From Clostridia bacterium (GTDB lineage Bacteria; Bacillota; Clostridia; Oscillospirales; Acutalibacteraceae), in assembly GCA_017399175.1 (NCBI GenBank), contig JAFQEE010000029.1, forward strand, positions 1-61,532: DNA of 61,532 bases, written 5' to 3'. Shown here piece after piece: positions 43,058 to 51,924 of this stretch (position 1 is the first letter of the stretch; every line of letters begins with the position of its first letter). The position numbers and the translations under genes are program-made. A model generated the notes under the pieces. That model saw only the letters and a list, made by a program, of their open reading frames with translations, was not told the DNA's origin and made no database searches.

Positions 43058-44146
43058 ATGAGTGAACTTCAAAAAGCAAGAGAAACAATTAACAAAGTTG
43101 ATAAGGAAATGGCGCGACTGTTTGAAATGCGTATGGATGCAGCGAAAACAGTTGCAGCATATAAACAGAAAAACGGCTTACCTGTTGATGACTTTGCAAG
43201 AGAAAATGAAATAATTGAGCGTAATTCCCAATACATACAAAATGAAGATTACAAATCATACTACGTGAATTTCCTGAAGAAAAACATCAAGCTTTCAAAA
43301 AATTTGCAACACAGACTTCTTGAAGGTATGACCGTTGCTTACAGCGGTGTAGAAGGTGCTTTTGCCAATATTGCAGCACAACGCATATTCCCTTCTGCAA
43401 GATGCTTACCGTATGCCGATTTCAAGACGGCCTATCGTGCTGTTGAAAAGGGAGAATGTGATTGTGTTGTTCTTCCTATTGAAAACAGCTTTAACGGTGA
43501 TGTAGGTAATGTTCTGGACCTTGCGTTCTTTGGTTCACTTTATATAAACGGCGTTTATGAAGCAGAGGTTGTTCAGAATCTTCTTGGTGTAAAGGGTGCT
43601 TCCCTTTCTGATGTAAGAAAAGTCATCAGTCATCCGCAAGCATTGGGACAATGTGCTACATATATCGAAAAGCACAGCTTTGAAACTGAAAATGCAGTTA
43701 ATACAGCTATTGCAGCTAAATCAGTTGCAGAGATGAACGATAAATCAATTGCGGCAATCGGCAGTGTAAAGGCGGCTGAACAATTCGGATTACAGGTTCT
43801 TTCTGAAAAAATTAACGACAGCGGAGCAAACACTACCCGTTTCGCAGTTTTTTCACGCTCCAACAGAAACCCCACACCGTTGGACGAACGCTTTATTATG
43901 TTATTTACCGTTAAAAATACAGCAGGCTCTCTCGGCGAGGCAATTTCTGTTATCGGACAGCACGGATTTAACCTTAAAGCGTTAAAGAGTCGTCCTACAA
44001 AGGAATTGGTATGGGATTATTTCTTCTATGTTGAGGGTGAAGGCAACATAAACAGCGAACAGGGCAAGGCTATGCTGACTCAGTTAAAGGAATGTTGCTC
44101 CAACCTGAAAATTGCCGGTTCGTTTGAAAAGGAAGTACACATTTAA
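43058..44146 (+). CDS. pheA: Bifunctional chorismate mutase/prephenate dehydratase
   Basis: 362 aa. Chorismate mutase domain in about 1-85 (RETINKVDKEMARLFEMRMDAA), prephenate dehydratase in about 90-270 with the catalytic T-T-R-F motif, and a C-terminal ACT domain (FTVKNTAGSLGEAISVI, KSRP) for Phe feedback. Makes phenylpyruvate from chorismate. 19 nt after DAHP synthase, and overlaps tyrA by one base. Confidence 0.95.
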   Translation: MSELQKARETINKVDKEMARLFEMRMDAAKTVAAYKQKNGLPVDDFARENEIIERNSQYIQNEDYKSYYVNFLKKNIKLSKNLQHRLLEGMTVAYSGVEGAFANIAAQRIFPSARCLPYADFKTAYRAVEKGECDCVVLPIENSFNGDVGNVLDLAFFGSLYINGVYEAEVVQNLLGVKGASLSDVRKVISHPQALGQCATYIEKHSFETENAVNTAIAAKSVAEMNDKSIAAIGSVKAAEQFGLQVLSEKINDSGANTTRFAVFSRSNRNPTPLDERFIMLFTVKNTAGSLGEAISVIGQHGFNLKALKSRPTKELVWDYFFYVEGEGNINSEQGKAMLTQLKECCSNLKIAGSFEKEVHI

Positions 44147-45018
44147 TGAAAAAGATAGATAAATCAAAAAAGTTTCTGATTGTCGGGTTAGGCTTGCTCG
44201 GCGGATGCTATGCAATGGCATTAAAGAAAAAGGGTTATTATGTTTCTGCCATAACAAAAGAGCAGGATGATGTTGATTATGCTGTAAGTCAGGGAATTAT
44301 TGACTGTGGCAGTACTGATGTGGATAAAGAACTTGTTGAAAATGCTGATATAATAGTTTTTGCTTTATATCCTCATACATTTATTGAATGGATAAAGACA
44401 TACGGTGACCTTATCAAAGAAGGAACAATTCTGACCGATGTTACCGGTGTTAAAGGCTGTATCGTCTATGAAATACAATCTTTACTGAAACCCGGAGTGG
44501 AGTTTATTGCTGCACATCCTATGGCAGGTCGTGAAGTAAGCGGTGTCCGTAACAGTGACGATTCAATCTTCAAAGATGCAAATTACATTGTAGTACCTAC
44601 TGATAAAAACACCTTTGGTGCAATTGAAATATGTAAAGAGCTTGGAGAAATTCTTGGATTTGCACGAGTTTCTGTTCTGAATCCCGAAAAGCACGACGAA
44701 ATGATTGCTTTTCTTTCACAGCTTACTCACTGTATAGCCGTTTCACTTATGTGTGCTAATGACAATCCCGGTCTTGTTTTCTATACAGGTGACTCATTCA
44801 GAGATTTGACAAGAATCGCAAATATCAATGATGATATGTGGAGCGAGTTGTTTTTATCCAACCGTGAAGCATTACTTAAAGAAATGGAAAAATACAGAAA
44901 CACATTTAATCGATTGTATGAATGCGTTAAAAACAACGACCGCGAAGAAATGCGTAGTATGATGCGAATCTCTACCGAACGACGCGCTGAATTCAATAAA
45001 AGATATCAGGATTTATAA
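44146..45018 (+). CDS. tyrA: Prephenate dehydrogenase
   Basis: 290 aa. N-terminal NAD site G-L-G-L-L-G-G (about 14-20), HPMAGRE near 125-131 that binds prephenate, and a helical C-terminal domain. Directs prephenate to tyrosine. Monofunctional, without a mutase domain, since PheA supplies the mutase. Confidence 0.94.
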   Translation: MKKIDKSKKFLIVGLGLLGGCYAMALKKKGYYVSAITKEQDDVDYAVSQGIIDCGSTDVDKELVENADIIVFALYPHTFIEWIKTYGDLIKEGTILTDVTGVKGCIVYEIQSLLKPGVEFIAAHPMAGREVSGVRNSDDSIFKDANYIVVPTDKNTFGAIEICKELGEILGFARVSVLNPEKHDEMIAFLSQLTHCIAVSLMCANDNPGLVFYTGDSFRDLTRIANINDDMWSELFLSNREALLKEMEKYRNTFNRLYECVKNNDREEMRSMMRISTERRAEFNKRYQDL

Positions 45019-45022
45019 TATT

Positions 45023-45062
45023 AAAGAGGTAACACGGATTTTGTCCGTATTACCTCTTTTTT
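45023..45062. terminator. Terminator after tyrA
   Basis: Long stem AAAGAGGTAA-ACGGA/TCCGT-TTACCTCTTT with a 5-nt loop and T6. It faces the convergent aldo/keto reductase gene and may stop it weakly as well. Confidence 0.85.
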
Positions 45063-45070
45063 CTATCATA

Positions 45071-45982
45071 TTAAGGAAGAATGTTACCTGCGGCACGATA
45101 AATTTCATACCATTCTTCACGAGTTATCTGAATATCACTTGCCTTTAAGCAATCAGAAAGTCGTGTAAGATTTGTTGTGCCTGTAACAGGTTGCATTTTT
45201 GCAGGATGACGAAGAATCCACGCAAATGCCATTGTCGTTTTTGATACGCCGTATTTATCCCCTATTCTCTGTAAGGCTTCATTGAGTTCAGGGAATTTTT
45301 CATTATCAATAAAGCAACCTTTGAAAAATCCGTACTGCATTGGTGACCAAGGTTGAATTGTAATCTTGTTAAGTCTGCAAAAATCAAGCACACCACCGTC
45401 ACGATTAACTCCCGACTCATTATACATATTCACATTTATACCTGACTGAATCATTGGTGTATGCATAACACCAAACTGTAACTGATTTGCACAAAGCGGC
45501 ATATCCATCGCATTCTGTAAGAGTTGCATCTGATACGGATTTTGATTTGAAACACCGAAATGACGAACTTTTCCCGATGATTTAAGATAGTCAAATGTCT
45601 TTGCCACTTCTTCAGGCTCCATAAGTGCATCAGGACGGTGAAGAAGCAAAACATCAAGGTACTCTATCCCAAGTCGTTTAAGACTGCCGTCAACAGAATT
45701 CACAATATGGTCATATGAAAAATCAAACATACCTTTACGAATACCGCACTTTGTCTGAATGATTAAATCTTCTCTGTTTAATGATTTAATCGCTTTACCG
45801 AAAACTTCTTCACTTTTTCCTCCACCGTAAATATCAGCGTGGTCAAAAAAGTTTGCACCAAAGCTCAAAGCAGTATTAACAAATGCAGATACTTCCTTTT
45901 CACTCATATCGCTTATACGCATACAGCCTACCGCAATAGTAGGTACTTGTATTCCGCTTTTACCAAAATCAATATTATACAT
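45071..45982 (-). CDS. Aldo/keto reductase
   Basis: 303 aa, TIM-barrel NADPH oxidoreductase of the YdhF-like branch. The catalytic Asp and Tyr are in FFDHADIYGGG, Lys in IQTKCGI and His in LLLHRPD. The C-terminal part binds the cofactor phosphate (TGTTNLTRL). It is 18 nt after the sulfatase gene, in the same operon. Substrate unknown. Confidence 0.88.
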   Translation of the reverse strand: MYNIDFGKSGIQVPTIAVGCMRISDMSEKEVSAFVNTALSFGANFFDHADIYGGGKSEEVFGKAIKSLNREDLIIQTKCGIRKGMFDFSYDHIVNSVDGSLKRLGIEYLDVLLLHRPDALMEPEEVAKTFDYLKSSGKVRHFGVSNQNPYQMQLLQNAMDMPLCANQLQFGVMHTPMIQSGINVNMYNESGVNRDGGVLDFCRLNKITIQPWSPMQYGFFKGCFIDNEKFPELNEALQRIGDKYGVSKTTMAFAWILRHPAKMQPVTGTTNLTRLSDCLKASDIQITREEWYEIYRAAGNILP

Positions 45983-46000
45983 AAACTCATTCCTTTTCTG

Positions 46001-47407
46001 TTAAAATCTTTGCCAGTAGTCAATTCCCCATGGATGTGACTGTTCTTCCCAATCATCGCGGTGCTTGAGTATCTTTTCTCGCATTTCAACAATTTTCTCT
46101 TTGTATTCATCGTTATCTGCAAGGTTTTTGGTTTCCCAAGGGTCATTTTTTATATCATACAAAAATGTCCACTTGTCTTCATCATTATCACCGTTGCGAT
46201 ACTCAATCAGTTTGTAATTATCATCCTTTACACCACGGACAAACTTATCAAATATAAGATACAATTCATCACGGAATTTGTCACCGTGTTCACCGTCAAG
46301 AAGATGTGCAAAGCTTTTTCCGTCTACGGATTCGGGTATTTCAATACCAATCTTTTCACAAAGTGTAGGGAAAATATCATAAAGATACACATAGGCATCA
46401 TTTCGCATATTCTTTGCTATTTCAGGACCTGCCATAATAAGAGGAATACGCACACCGTGTTCATAAATATCCTCTTTGCCCAACCAACCGTGCTGACCAA
46501 CAGCAAGACCGTTGTCCCCTGTAAACACAATAATCGTGTTATCTTCTTCACCTGATTCGTGTAAAGCATCGAGTAATCTGCCAATTTCGAAGTCCAAGTG
46601 AGTAATCATAGCAAAATACTCTGCAATATGGCGTTTGATTTCATCTTTTTGTCGTGGATATGATGCAAGGTGCTCATCACGATGTACCATAAGCGGATAA
46701 TTGGTATCAATAATCTCCTGAAAATTTGGTGGTAATGTGATTTTTTCAGCATCATACATCTGACGGAATTCATCAGGCATAGTGCGAGGGTCGTGGGGTG
46801 CTAAATATGCCAGATACATAAAAAATGGTTTTTCTCCGCCTGCATTTTTATTAAGCAAATCAATAGCTGCATCCGTAAGTAATGTGCTTGAATGCTTCCC
46901 CGGGTCAAACTCGTCACAATGCTGTGATTGAGGATGATTGTCATTATAAAAATCAACTACAAAATTGATTACATTATCATATTTACCCGTCGGGTCATAT
47001 CTGCATGTAGGCACATTCCAATGGTCCCACATTCCACCAAAGAAAATCTTTGCACCCTGAGTAAAGCTTCGTGCATACGCAGGACAACCATTGTGCCATT
47101 TGCCAAGACCAATGGTTTCATATCCGTTATTTTTAAAGGTTTCAGCAAGAGTTTTGTGCTCAGGCGGAATATTACCACCTAATTCTTCAAGATGAAAGGG
47201 ATTGCGTCCTGACATCACCATAGCACGGCTTGGCATACAAACAGCACCACAAGTCCCCCCTGCTATATGAGCACGAACAAAGGATGTTCCTCGTTTTGCA
47301 AGCTTATCAAGATTCGGCGTAACAATTTCTTTGTTTCCCAAGGCATGAATTGTGTCAAATCGTTGGTCATCAGTCACAATAAATAAAACATTCGGTTTTT
47401 TCAGCAT
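46001..47407 (-). CDS. Cys-type sulfatase, cytoplasmic
   Basis: 468 aa from the ATG at 47407 (AAAGGTGGTG about 5 nt before it), which gives MLKKPNVLFIVTDDQR; the longer start 36 nt upstream is not supported. The maturation motif C-x-P-S-R is present as C57-M-P-S-R61, which must be oxidised to formylglycine, in anaerobes by an anSME radical SAM enzyme. Asp13-Asp14 and HDPR, DNG and HGWLGK segments form the metal and sulfate site. No signal peptide. Co-transcribed with the aldo/keto reductase and next to the lic operon; a choline-sulfate or sugar-sulfate substrate is possible. Confidence 0.85.
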   Translation of the reverse strand: MLKKPNVLFIVTDDQRFDTIHALGNKEIVTPNLDKLAKRGTSFVRAHIAGGTCGAVCMPSRAMVMSGRNPFHLEELGGNIPPEHKTLAETFKNNGYETIGLGKWHNGCPAYARSFTQGAKIFFGGMWDHWNVPTCRYDPTGKYDNVINFVVDFYNDNHPQSQHCDEFDPGKHSSTLLTDAAIDLLNKNAGGEKPFFMYLAYLAPHDPRTMPDEFRQMYDAEKITLPPNFQEIIDTNYPLMVHRDEHLASYPRQKDEIKRHIAEYFAMITHLDFEIGRLLDALHESGEEDNTIIVFTGDNGLAVGQHGWLGKEDIYEHGVRIPLIMAGPEIAKNMRNDAYVYLYDIFPTLCEKIGIEIPESVDGKSFAHLLDGEHGDKFRDELYLIFDKFVRGVKDDNYKLIEYRNGDNDEDKWTFLYDIKNDPWETKNLADNDEYKEKIVEMREKILKHRDDWEEQSHPWGIDYWQRF

Positions 47408-47431
47408 ACAAACACCACCTTTAATAAATAA

Positions 47432-47460
47432 AGTATAATTCAAACAACACTAAATTGCAA
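47432..47460 (-). promoter_or_regulatory. Promoter of the sulfatase-reductase pair
   Basis: On the minus strand TTGCAA, 17 nt, TATACT, about 25 nt before the chosen ATG. Confidence 0.55.
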
Positions 47461-47466
47461 TAAAAA

Positions 47467-47504
47467 GATAACTCCCCTTGAGATAATTCAAGAGGAGTTA
47501 TAAT
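47467..47504 (-). terminator. Terminator of the lic/SSS operon
   Basis: Stem ATAACTCC..TTGA/TCAA..GGAGTTAT (with a 2-nt internal bulge), followed on the minus strand by CTTTTTATTG, 18 nt past the transporter stop. Confidence 0.7.
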
Positions 47505-47521
47505 TATATAAACAATAAAAA

Positions 47522-49108
47522 TTAGGAAAGTCCTTTATTGTATGGAATAACCCAAAGTACTAATAAAAGAATTGTAACAACTATTCCAAGTGGAATAGTT
47601 AATCCTATCATCATTTTTGTTTTTCTTATTTCAACCGGGTTATCTTCTCCCGGTGGTAAGATAAACAACTTTTTCCGCTCATCAATTTCTTTTTCAGTTA
47701 CCTTTGTAAACAATGAACCCAACACGAGAAAAAGTACACTTACAAAAAGGCCTACAAAGAATGGGTCAAAATAAATTGGAAGTGAAATCGAATTTACTGA
47801 AACATATATTTTCATAGCAGATGACACAACAAAACCAAACAACATGCTAAGAAACGCCCCTGTTCTCGTAACTCTTTTACTCCAAACACTTGCAATTGAC
47901 ACCGGCAACCATGAACATGCAACAATTGTTGCACCAAGATATGTAATCCAGAATATTTGTGGTGGTTGTATAACACAAATAAAACAAATAATAGTTGCAA
48001 CTATAACAATTGTTAATCTTCCAAATAACAATTGTTTTCTTTCGTCCTTGACATTGAGTATATCCATTGTAATGTTGGAACCAATCAACGACAAGAATGT
48101 CGTAGCAGAAGAAATTGCAGAAGCAAGAACACCTGATAATACTATGATTCCCAAAAACTTAGGCATTATATTCATGGAAGCCCAAACAAGCGCATTTGAA
48201 GGGTTTTCCAAATCAGGATTAATTTTATTGGTGAATACACCAGCCATACACATCAAGAATTCAATTATAAATACACTTGCAGATGCAATAATTCCGGAAC
48301 GCACAACAGTGTGTTCATTTTTAGCCATAAGATATCGGCTTGATTGCCATGGTGCTACCATCAAAACAGCCATCCATGCTATACCATATCCTACTGCCCA
48401 AATCATATTTTCGGCACCTGATGGATAAAAATAATCCAGGTTACCACTACCTGCTAATATATCCGGTATGATTTCATAGTTAGCCATTTCACTAACTGTG
48501 GTTGTCCAACCGCCTGCTTCCTTTGCAATAACAATTGCACCTATAATAGAAGCAAAAGAGAATACACCAAACATTAATGTATCAGTAATCAACACACCTT
48601 TTGCACCAGAAAACACTGCAATTAATGTAAAAACAATAACTGAAATCACAACACACATTTCATATGATAACCCAGTAAGCGAACTCATAAGAGTTCCTAT
48701 TCCCTGAACACATGAAAGGATGTACACAAGCATAATAAATGTACCAGTGATTATCGCAAGATTTTTCATTGGTCTTGAATCAAAACGTTTGCCAAAGTAT
48801 TCGGGTAAAGTTGTACAATTACTTCGTCTTAAATAACGACCAAAGAAAACTGAACCAACAACATAACCAACCGATAAAACTCCTACAGCCACAATGATTG
48901 GTGCAAAAAAACCACTATAAGATTCCCCTACATCACCCATAAATAATCCAACGCCTATAAATGAAGCTACTAATGAACCTGTGATTAAAATTGTTGGTGC
49001 ATTTCGCCCAGCCACAAAAAACTCATTAGCGTTTTTCACCTTGCGACTAATTATAAAACTCAAAATAATATAAATTATAAAGCCTACAATAATTCCAAAC
49101 AAATACAT
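47522..49108 (-). CDS. Sodium:solute symporter (SSS family)
   Basis: 528 aa with about 13 transmembrane helices. N-terminal GRNAPTILITGSLVASFIGVGLFMGD and the GWTTTV...-type middle fit the SSS family, in which Na+ drives uptake of amino acids, sugars or quaternary amines. In the lic operon it could be the choline importer in place of LicB. Its ATG overlaps the stop of a 37-aa membrane peptide gene by one base. Substrate assigned only from context. Confidence 0.85.
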   Translation of the reverse strand: MYLFGIIVGFIIYIILSFIISRKVKNANEFFVAGRNAPTILITGSLVASFIGVGLFMGDVGESYSGFFAPIIVAVGVLSVGYVVGSVFFGRYLRRSNCTTLPEYFGKRFDSRPMKNLAIITGTFIMLVYILSCVQGIGTLMSSLTGLSYEMCVVISVIVFTLIAVFSGAKGVLITDTLMFGVFSFASIIGAIVIAKEAGGWTTTVSEMANYEIIPDILAGSGNLDYFYPSGAENMIWAVGYGIAWMAVLMVAPWQSSRYLMAKNEHTVVRSGIIASASVFIIEFLMCMAGVFTNKINPDLENPSNALVWASMNIMPKFLGIIVLSGVLASAISSATTFLSLIGSNITMDILNVKDERKQLLFGRLTIVIVATIICFICVIQPPQIFWITYLGATIVACSWLPVSIASVWSKRVTRTGAFLSMLFGFVVSSAMKIYVSVNSISLPIYFDPFFVGLFVSVLFLVLGSLFTKVTEKEIDERKKLFILPPGEDNPVEIRKTKMMIGLTIPLGIVVTILLLVLWVIPYNKGLS

Positions 49109-49221
49109 TATTCTTCCTCATTCTCGTTTTTTCTTTTAAATGATTTTCCTACATGTATATATGATACTATACCACATAAAACAAACCACAGACCTATACC
49201 AATAGCAATACCATATTCCAT
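49108..49221 (-). CDS. Small membrane protein coupled to the SSS transporter (37 aa)
   Basis: MEYGIAIGIGLWFVLCGIVS followed by YIHVGKSFKRKNENEEE: one transmembrane helix (about 4-22), then a basic and acidic cytoplasmic tail. GGAG lies 9 nt before the ATG, overlapping the end of the LicC-LicA gene, and the stop TAA overlaps the transporter ATG (TAATG). This layout matches the tiny accessory proteins often encoded directly upstream of SSS transporters. It is too short for routine gene finding. Confidence 0.75.
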   Translation of the reverse strand: MEYGIAIGIGLWFVLCGIVSYIHVGKSFKRKNENEEE

Positions 49222-49225
49222 ACAC

Positions 49226-50950
49226 TTATTCTCCACTTTCAATATGTTTCAATGTTATATCTGCATAATAATTCATTTTATCATACCACTCCATCATATA
49301 GGAAGATGCTTTTCCTGAAATCTTACCCTCATATACAGACCAAACAAACCAATAGTAATAAATAATTGATGCACACGAGAACAAATGTAGTTTTTCCTCT
49401 TTTGTTGTTTCGCGACCATAATACATACAAAGCCATTTATCTATCTCACTGAAATCCGGAGAATTCAAAGAAAATAGTTTGCATATATCAAACCCTATAT
49501 CACTATCTCCTGCAAATTCCCAGTCAATCAACTCAAGTTTGTCTTCGGTGATTAACAAATTGGGTTCATAAATATCATTATGACAAAGTGATGTCTGCCA
49601 GGAGTCATTTTCTAAGAAGGTAACAATAGGTTTAACCTTTTCTTGTGCCTGCACAAGTCTTCCATGCGCACTATTATCAACAACTCTGACAAAGTCAATA
49701 AGTTTTTTTGCTTCATCATAATAATTAAATGAAAAACCAACTTTTATATTTGAATCATGCAATACTTTTAAACTACCAGCAAGTAATTTGATGTGCTGAA
49801 GATTCTCAAAATTAAAAGTTTCTTTTACATCAACAAACTTTGAAATTTTCCATCCTTCTACATCATCTACATGGATTAATGTATCATCTATTCCCAGTTT
49901 TTTTGCTATATTTAGTGATACAGCTTCTTTTTTGCGGTCAATTACGGCTGATGCTGTATTACCAGGATGTCGGTATATATAATAATTATCATTAACCAAA
50001 AATTTGAACGAACGATTATTAAGACCTTTTTTTATCACTTCAATATCTTTAATATCTTGTATACTACAATTCAAAACACTACAGATATTTTCAAAAATCT
50101 TTATATTATTATGAGCAATAAAGTCCGGGTCAAAGACTTTTAACTCATCCATACTATCAAACTCTAAAATCTCACCATCTTGGCACTGTTTTATGTACAT
50201 AGAAAGTTTGTCAAGATTTTCTGCATACACATTTTCCCAATACAAATTTTCTACACCATCTCTACCATAATAGCTCTCCAAAATCGGTACAAAGTCTCTG
50301 GTGAATTCATGGTCATAATATGCATGTCCAAACATAATCCACTGATTGTTTGATGGTTTGTTGGTATCATAAATCAATCCCGTTTCATCAAATGTAAATG
50401 CACGTTCAACATAACTGATTCCTTCTAAATATACAGAGCAATAATAAGCTCTGTACTCATATTCGTGGAATGGATTTTCTGGATAATAATTATCAGAACA
50501 ACATATATATGTATTTCCCAAATACTGTCTAGCATGGTATATACTAGAATGAGTGTTCTTAGTTGCAAATTCATCGTTTACAACTAATGTCACGCCAAAT
50601 TTTTCTCTTAAATACAAGAACTTCTCCATCATATATCCAACAACTACAACAATATCCTTTACATTTTTCTCCTGCAATTGTTTGATAATTCTTTCTATTA
50701 AAACATCACCTTTTACGGCAATCAAGCCTTTCGGCTTTTCAAATGAAACAGGTACAAATCGGCTACTCATACCTGCAGCCAATATAATTGCATTATCCAC
50801 CTTGTATTTACTTAATTCGTCTATACCTGTTTTAGTAGGCTTATCGTTTTCATCGATATATTTTTTTTCTTTTAACAATGTTAAATCTTGCTCATTATTC
50901 ACATCTTCGTAAATATCACGCAATAAATCAAATTCTTGTTTTGTAAGCAT
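49226..50950 (-). CDS. licCA: Fused CTP:phosphocholine cytidylyltransferase-choline kinase (LicC-LicA)
   Basis: 574 aa. Residues 1-50 resemble a small winged-helix N-domain. A nucleotidyltransferase domain follows with I-L-A-A-G-M-S-S-R-F and KPKGL (about 54-75), like LicC. The C-terminal half is a choline-kinase fold with Brenner's motif H-N-D-I-Y-E-P-N near 455 and LIDWEFAG near 475, like LicA. The fusion would activate choline to CDP-choline in one protein. It stands between licD and the transporter pair, 15 nt after licD. Confidence 0.82.
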   Translation of the reverse strand: MLTKQEFDLLRDIYEDVNNEQDLTLLKEKKYIDENDKPTKTGIDELSKYKVDNAIILAAGMSSRFVPVSFEKPKGLIAVKGDVLIERIIKQLQEKNVKDIVVVVGYMMEKFLYLREKFGVTLVVNDEFATKNTHSSIYHARQYLGNTYICCSDNYYPENPFHEYEYRAYYCSVYLEGISYVERAFTFDETGLIYDTNKPSNNQWIMFGHAYYDHEFTRDFVPILESYYGRDGVENLYWENVYAENLDKLSMYIKQCQDGEILEFDSMDELKVFDPDFIAHNNIKIFENICSVLNCSIQDIKDIEVIKKGLNNRSFKFLVNDNYYIYRHPGNTASAVIDRKKEAVSLNIAKKLGIDDTLIHVDDVEGWKISKFVDVKETFNFENLQHIKLLAGSLKVLHDSNIKVGFSFNYYDEAKKLIDFVRVVDNSAHGRLVQAQEKVKPIVTFLENDSWQTSLCHNDIYEPNLLITEDKLELIDWEFAGDSDIGFDICKLFSLNSPDFSEIDKWLCMYYGRETTKEEKLHLFSCASIIYYYWFVWSVYEGKISGKASSYMMEWYDKMNYYADITLKHIESGE

Positions 50951-50965
50951 TTTTACATTTCCTTA

Positions 50966-51739
50966 TTAATTTAATTCTTCATCTGGTTTTGATAAGTCAA
51001 AACTAATTCTACCAGGATTATGGGCTACTCGCTTATCTTCTGGTGGAAGTTGCATATAATCGCCATAAGTAATTTTCAATACATTATCATAATTTTTGGG
51101 TGCCGAATACATTTTTCCACAAAACTCTAATTCAATAGCTGGCAAAAAATCTTCTCTTTCAAAATAAAATCCCCATGAATAAAACATATCGCCATGACTA
51201 TTGCGAAAGATGTCTCTCAATCTGTAAAGAATTCCATCAGGCAACATTTTGAGAAAACGATTACCAGCATTTTTATTTTCTCTTTTACATGCTACCGCTA
51301 AGGTTAATCTCTCACCTATTTTCATTTTTATTTTTGAGAATATGGATGGATACCTCTTATAATCATATAATGGAATTATATCAACAAAAATACCATGATG
51401 CTTTTTGATATTAGTATCTTCTTTGCTATAAAAAGCTGTATTGTTCAATCTCACCTTTGCAAAATAGGCAGGATGATATTTATCTGTTTTACTTGTTTGC
51501 AAGAAAAATTCATCTGACAATTCCTTAGGTGCGACCTTTAAAAACTTTTTATAATCCTTCATAGGCATATTTATATCTATATCATCATCCCATGGTATAA
51601 AGCCTTTATGTCTTACTGCGCCAATGAGCGTACCCCACATAATAAAATATGTAATATTGTGTTTTTTACAAATTCTGTCAATCTCATCTAAAATTTTTAA
51701 CTCATGTTGCCACAATTTTTCAAGTATTTCTTGTTTCAT
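50966..51739 (-). CDS. licD: LicD-family phosphotransferase
   Basis: 257 aa. The LicD core is clear: ITYFIMWGTLIGAVRHKGFI and the acidic motif P-W-D-D-D-I-D-I near 50-57. LicD proteins transfer phosphocholine or similar groups from CDP-linked donors to teichoic acids or other surface glycans. It is the first gene of the operon licD - licCA - 37-aa protein - SSS transporter. Confidence 0.85.
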   Translation of the reverse strand: MKQEILEKLWQHELKILDEIDRICKKHNITYFIMWGTLIGAVRHKGFIPWDDDIDINMPMKDYKKFLKVAPKELSDEFFLQTSKTDKYHPAYFAKVRLNNTAFYSKEDTNIKKHHGIFVDIIPLYDYKRYPSIFSKIKMKIGERLTLAVACKRENKNAGNRFLKMLPDGILYRLRDIFRNSHGDMFYSWGFYFEREDFLPAIELEFCGKMYSAPKNYDNVLKITYGDYMQLPPEDKRVAHNPGRISFDLSKPDEELN

Positions 51740-51772
51740 ACTCTACCCCTATAACATTTAAAATCTTGTTTT

Positions 51773-51801
51773 ATTATATCATATATATGTATATTTTTCA
51801 A
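51773..51801 (-). promoter_or_regulatory. Promoter of the lic operon
   Basis: On the minus strand TTGAAA, 17 nt, TATAAT, about 35 nt before licD, with AGGGG near the start. Confidence 0.65.
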
Positions 51802-51878
51802 TAACCAAATACAGAAGTCAAAGAAACATACGGCTGTATAATCTATCCCAAATCCTATCTTCATCGTAATTGTAAAAT

Positions 51879-51904
51879 ATCCCCACCGATTGCTCGATGG
51901 GGAA
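51879..51904 (-). terminator. Terminator of the NCS2 permease gene
   Basis: TCCCCA/TGGGGA stem with the 12-nt loop CCGATTGCTCGA, followed on the minus strand by TATTTTAC. A sister of the hairpin at 56966. Confidence 0.6.
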
Positions 51905-51924
51905 TTTCTTATTCAGTATTTATT

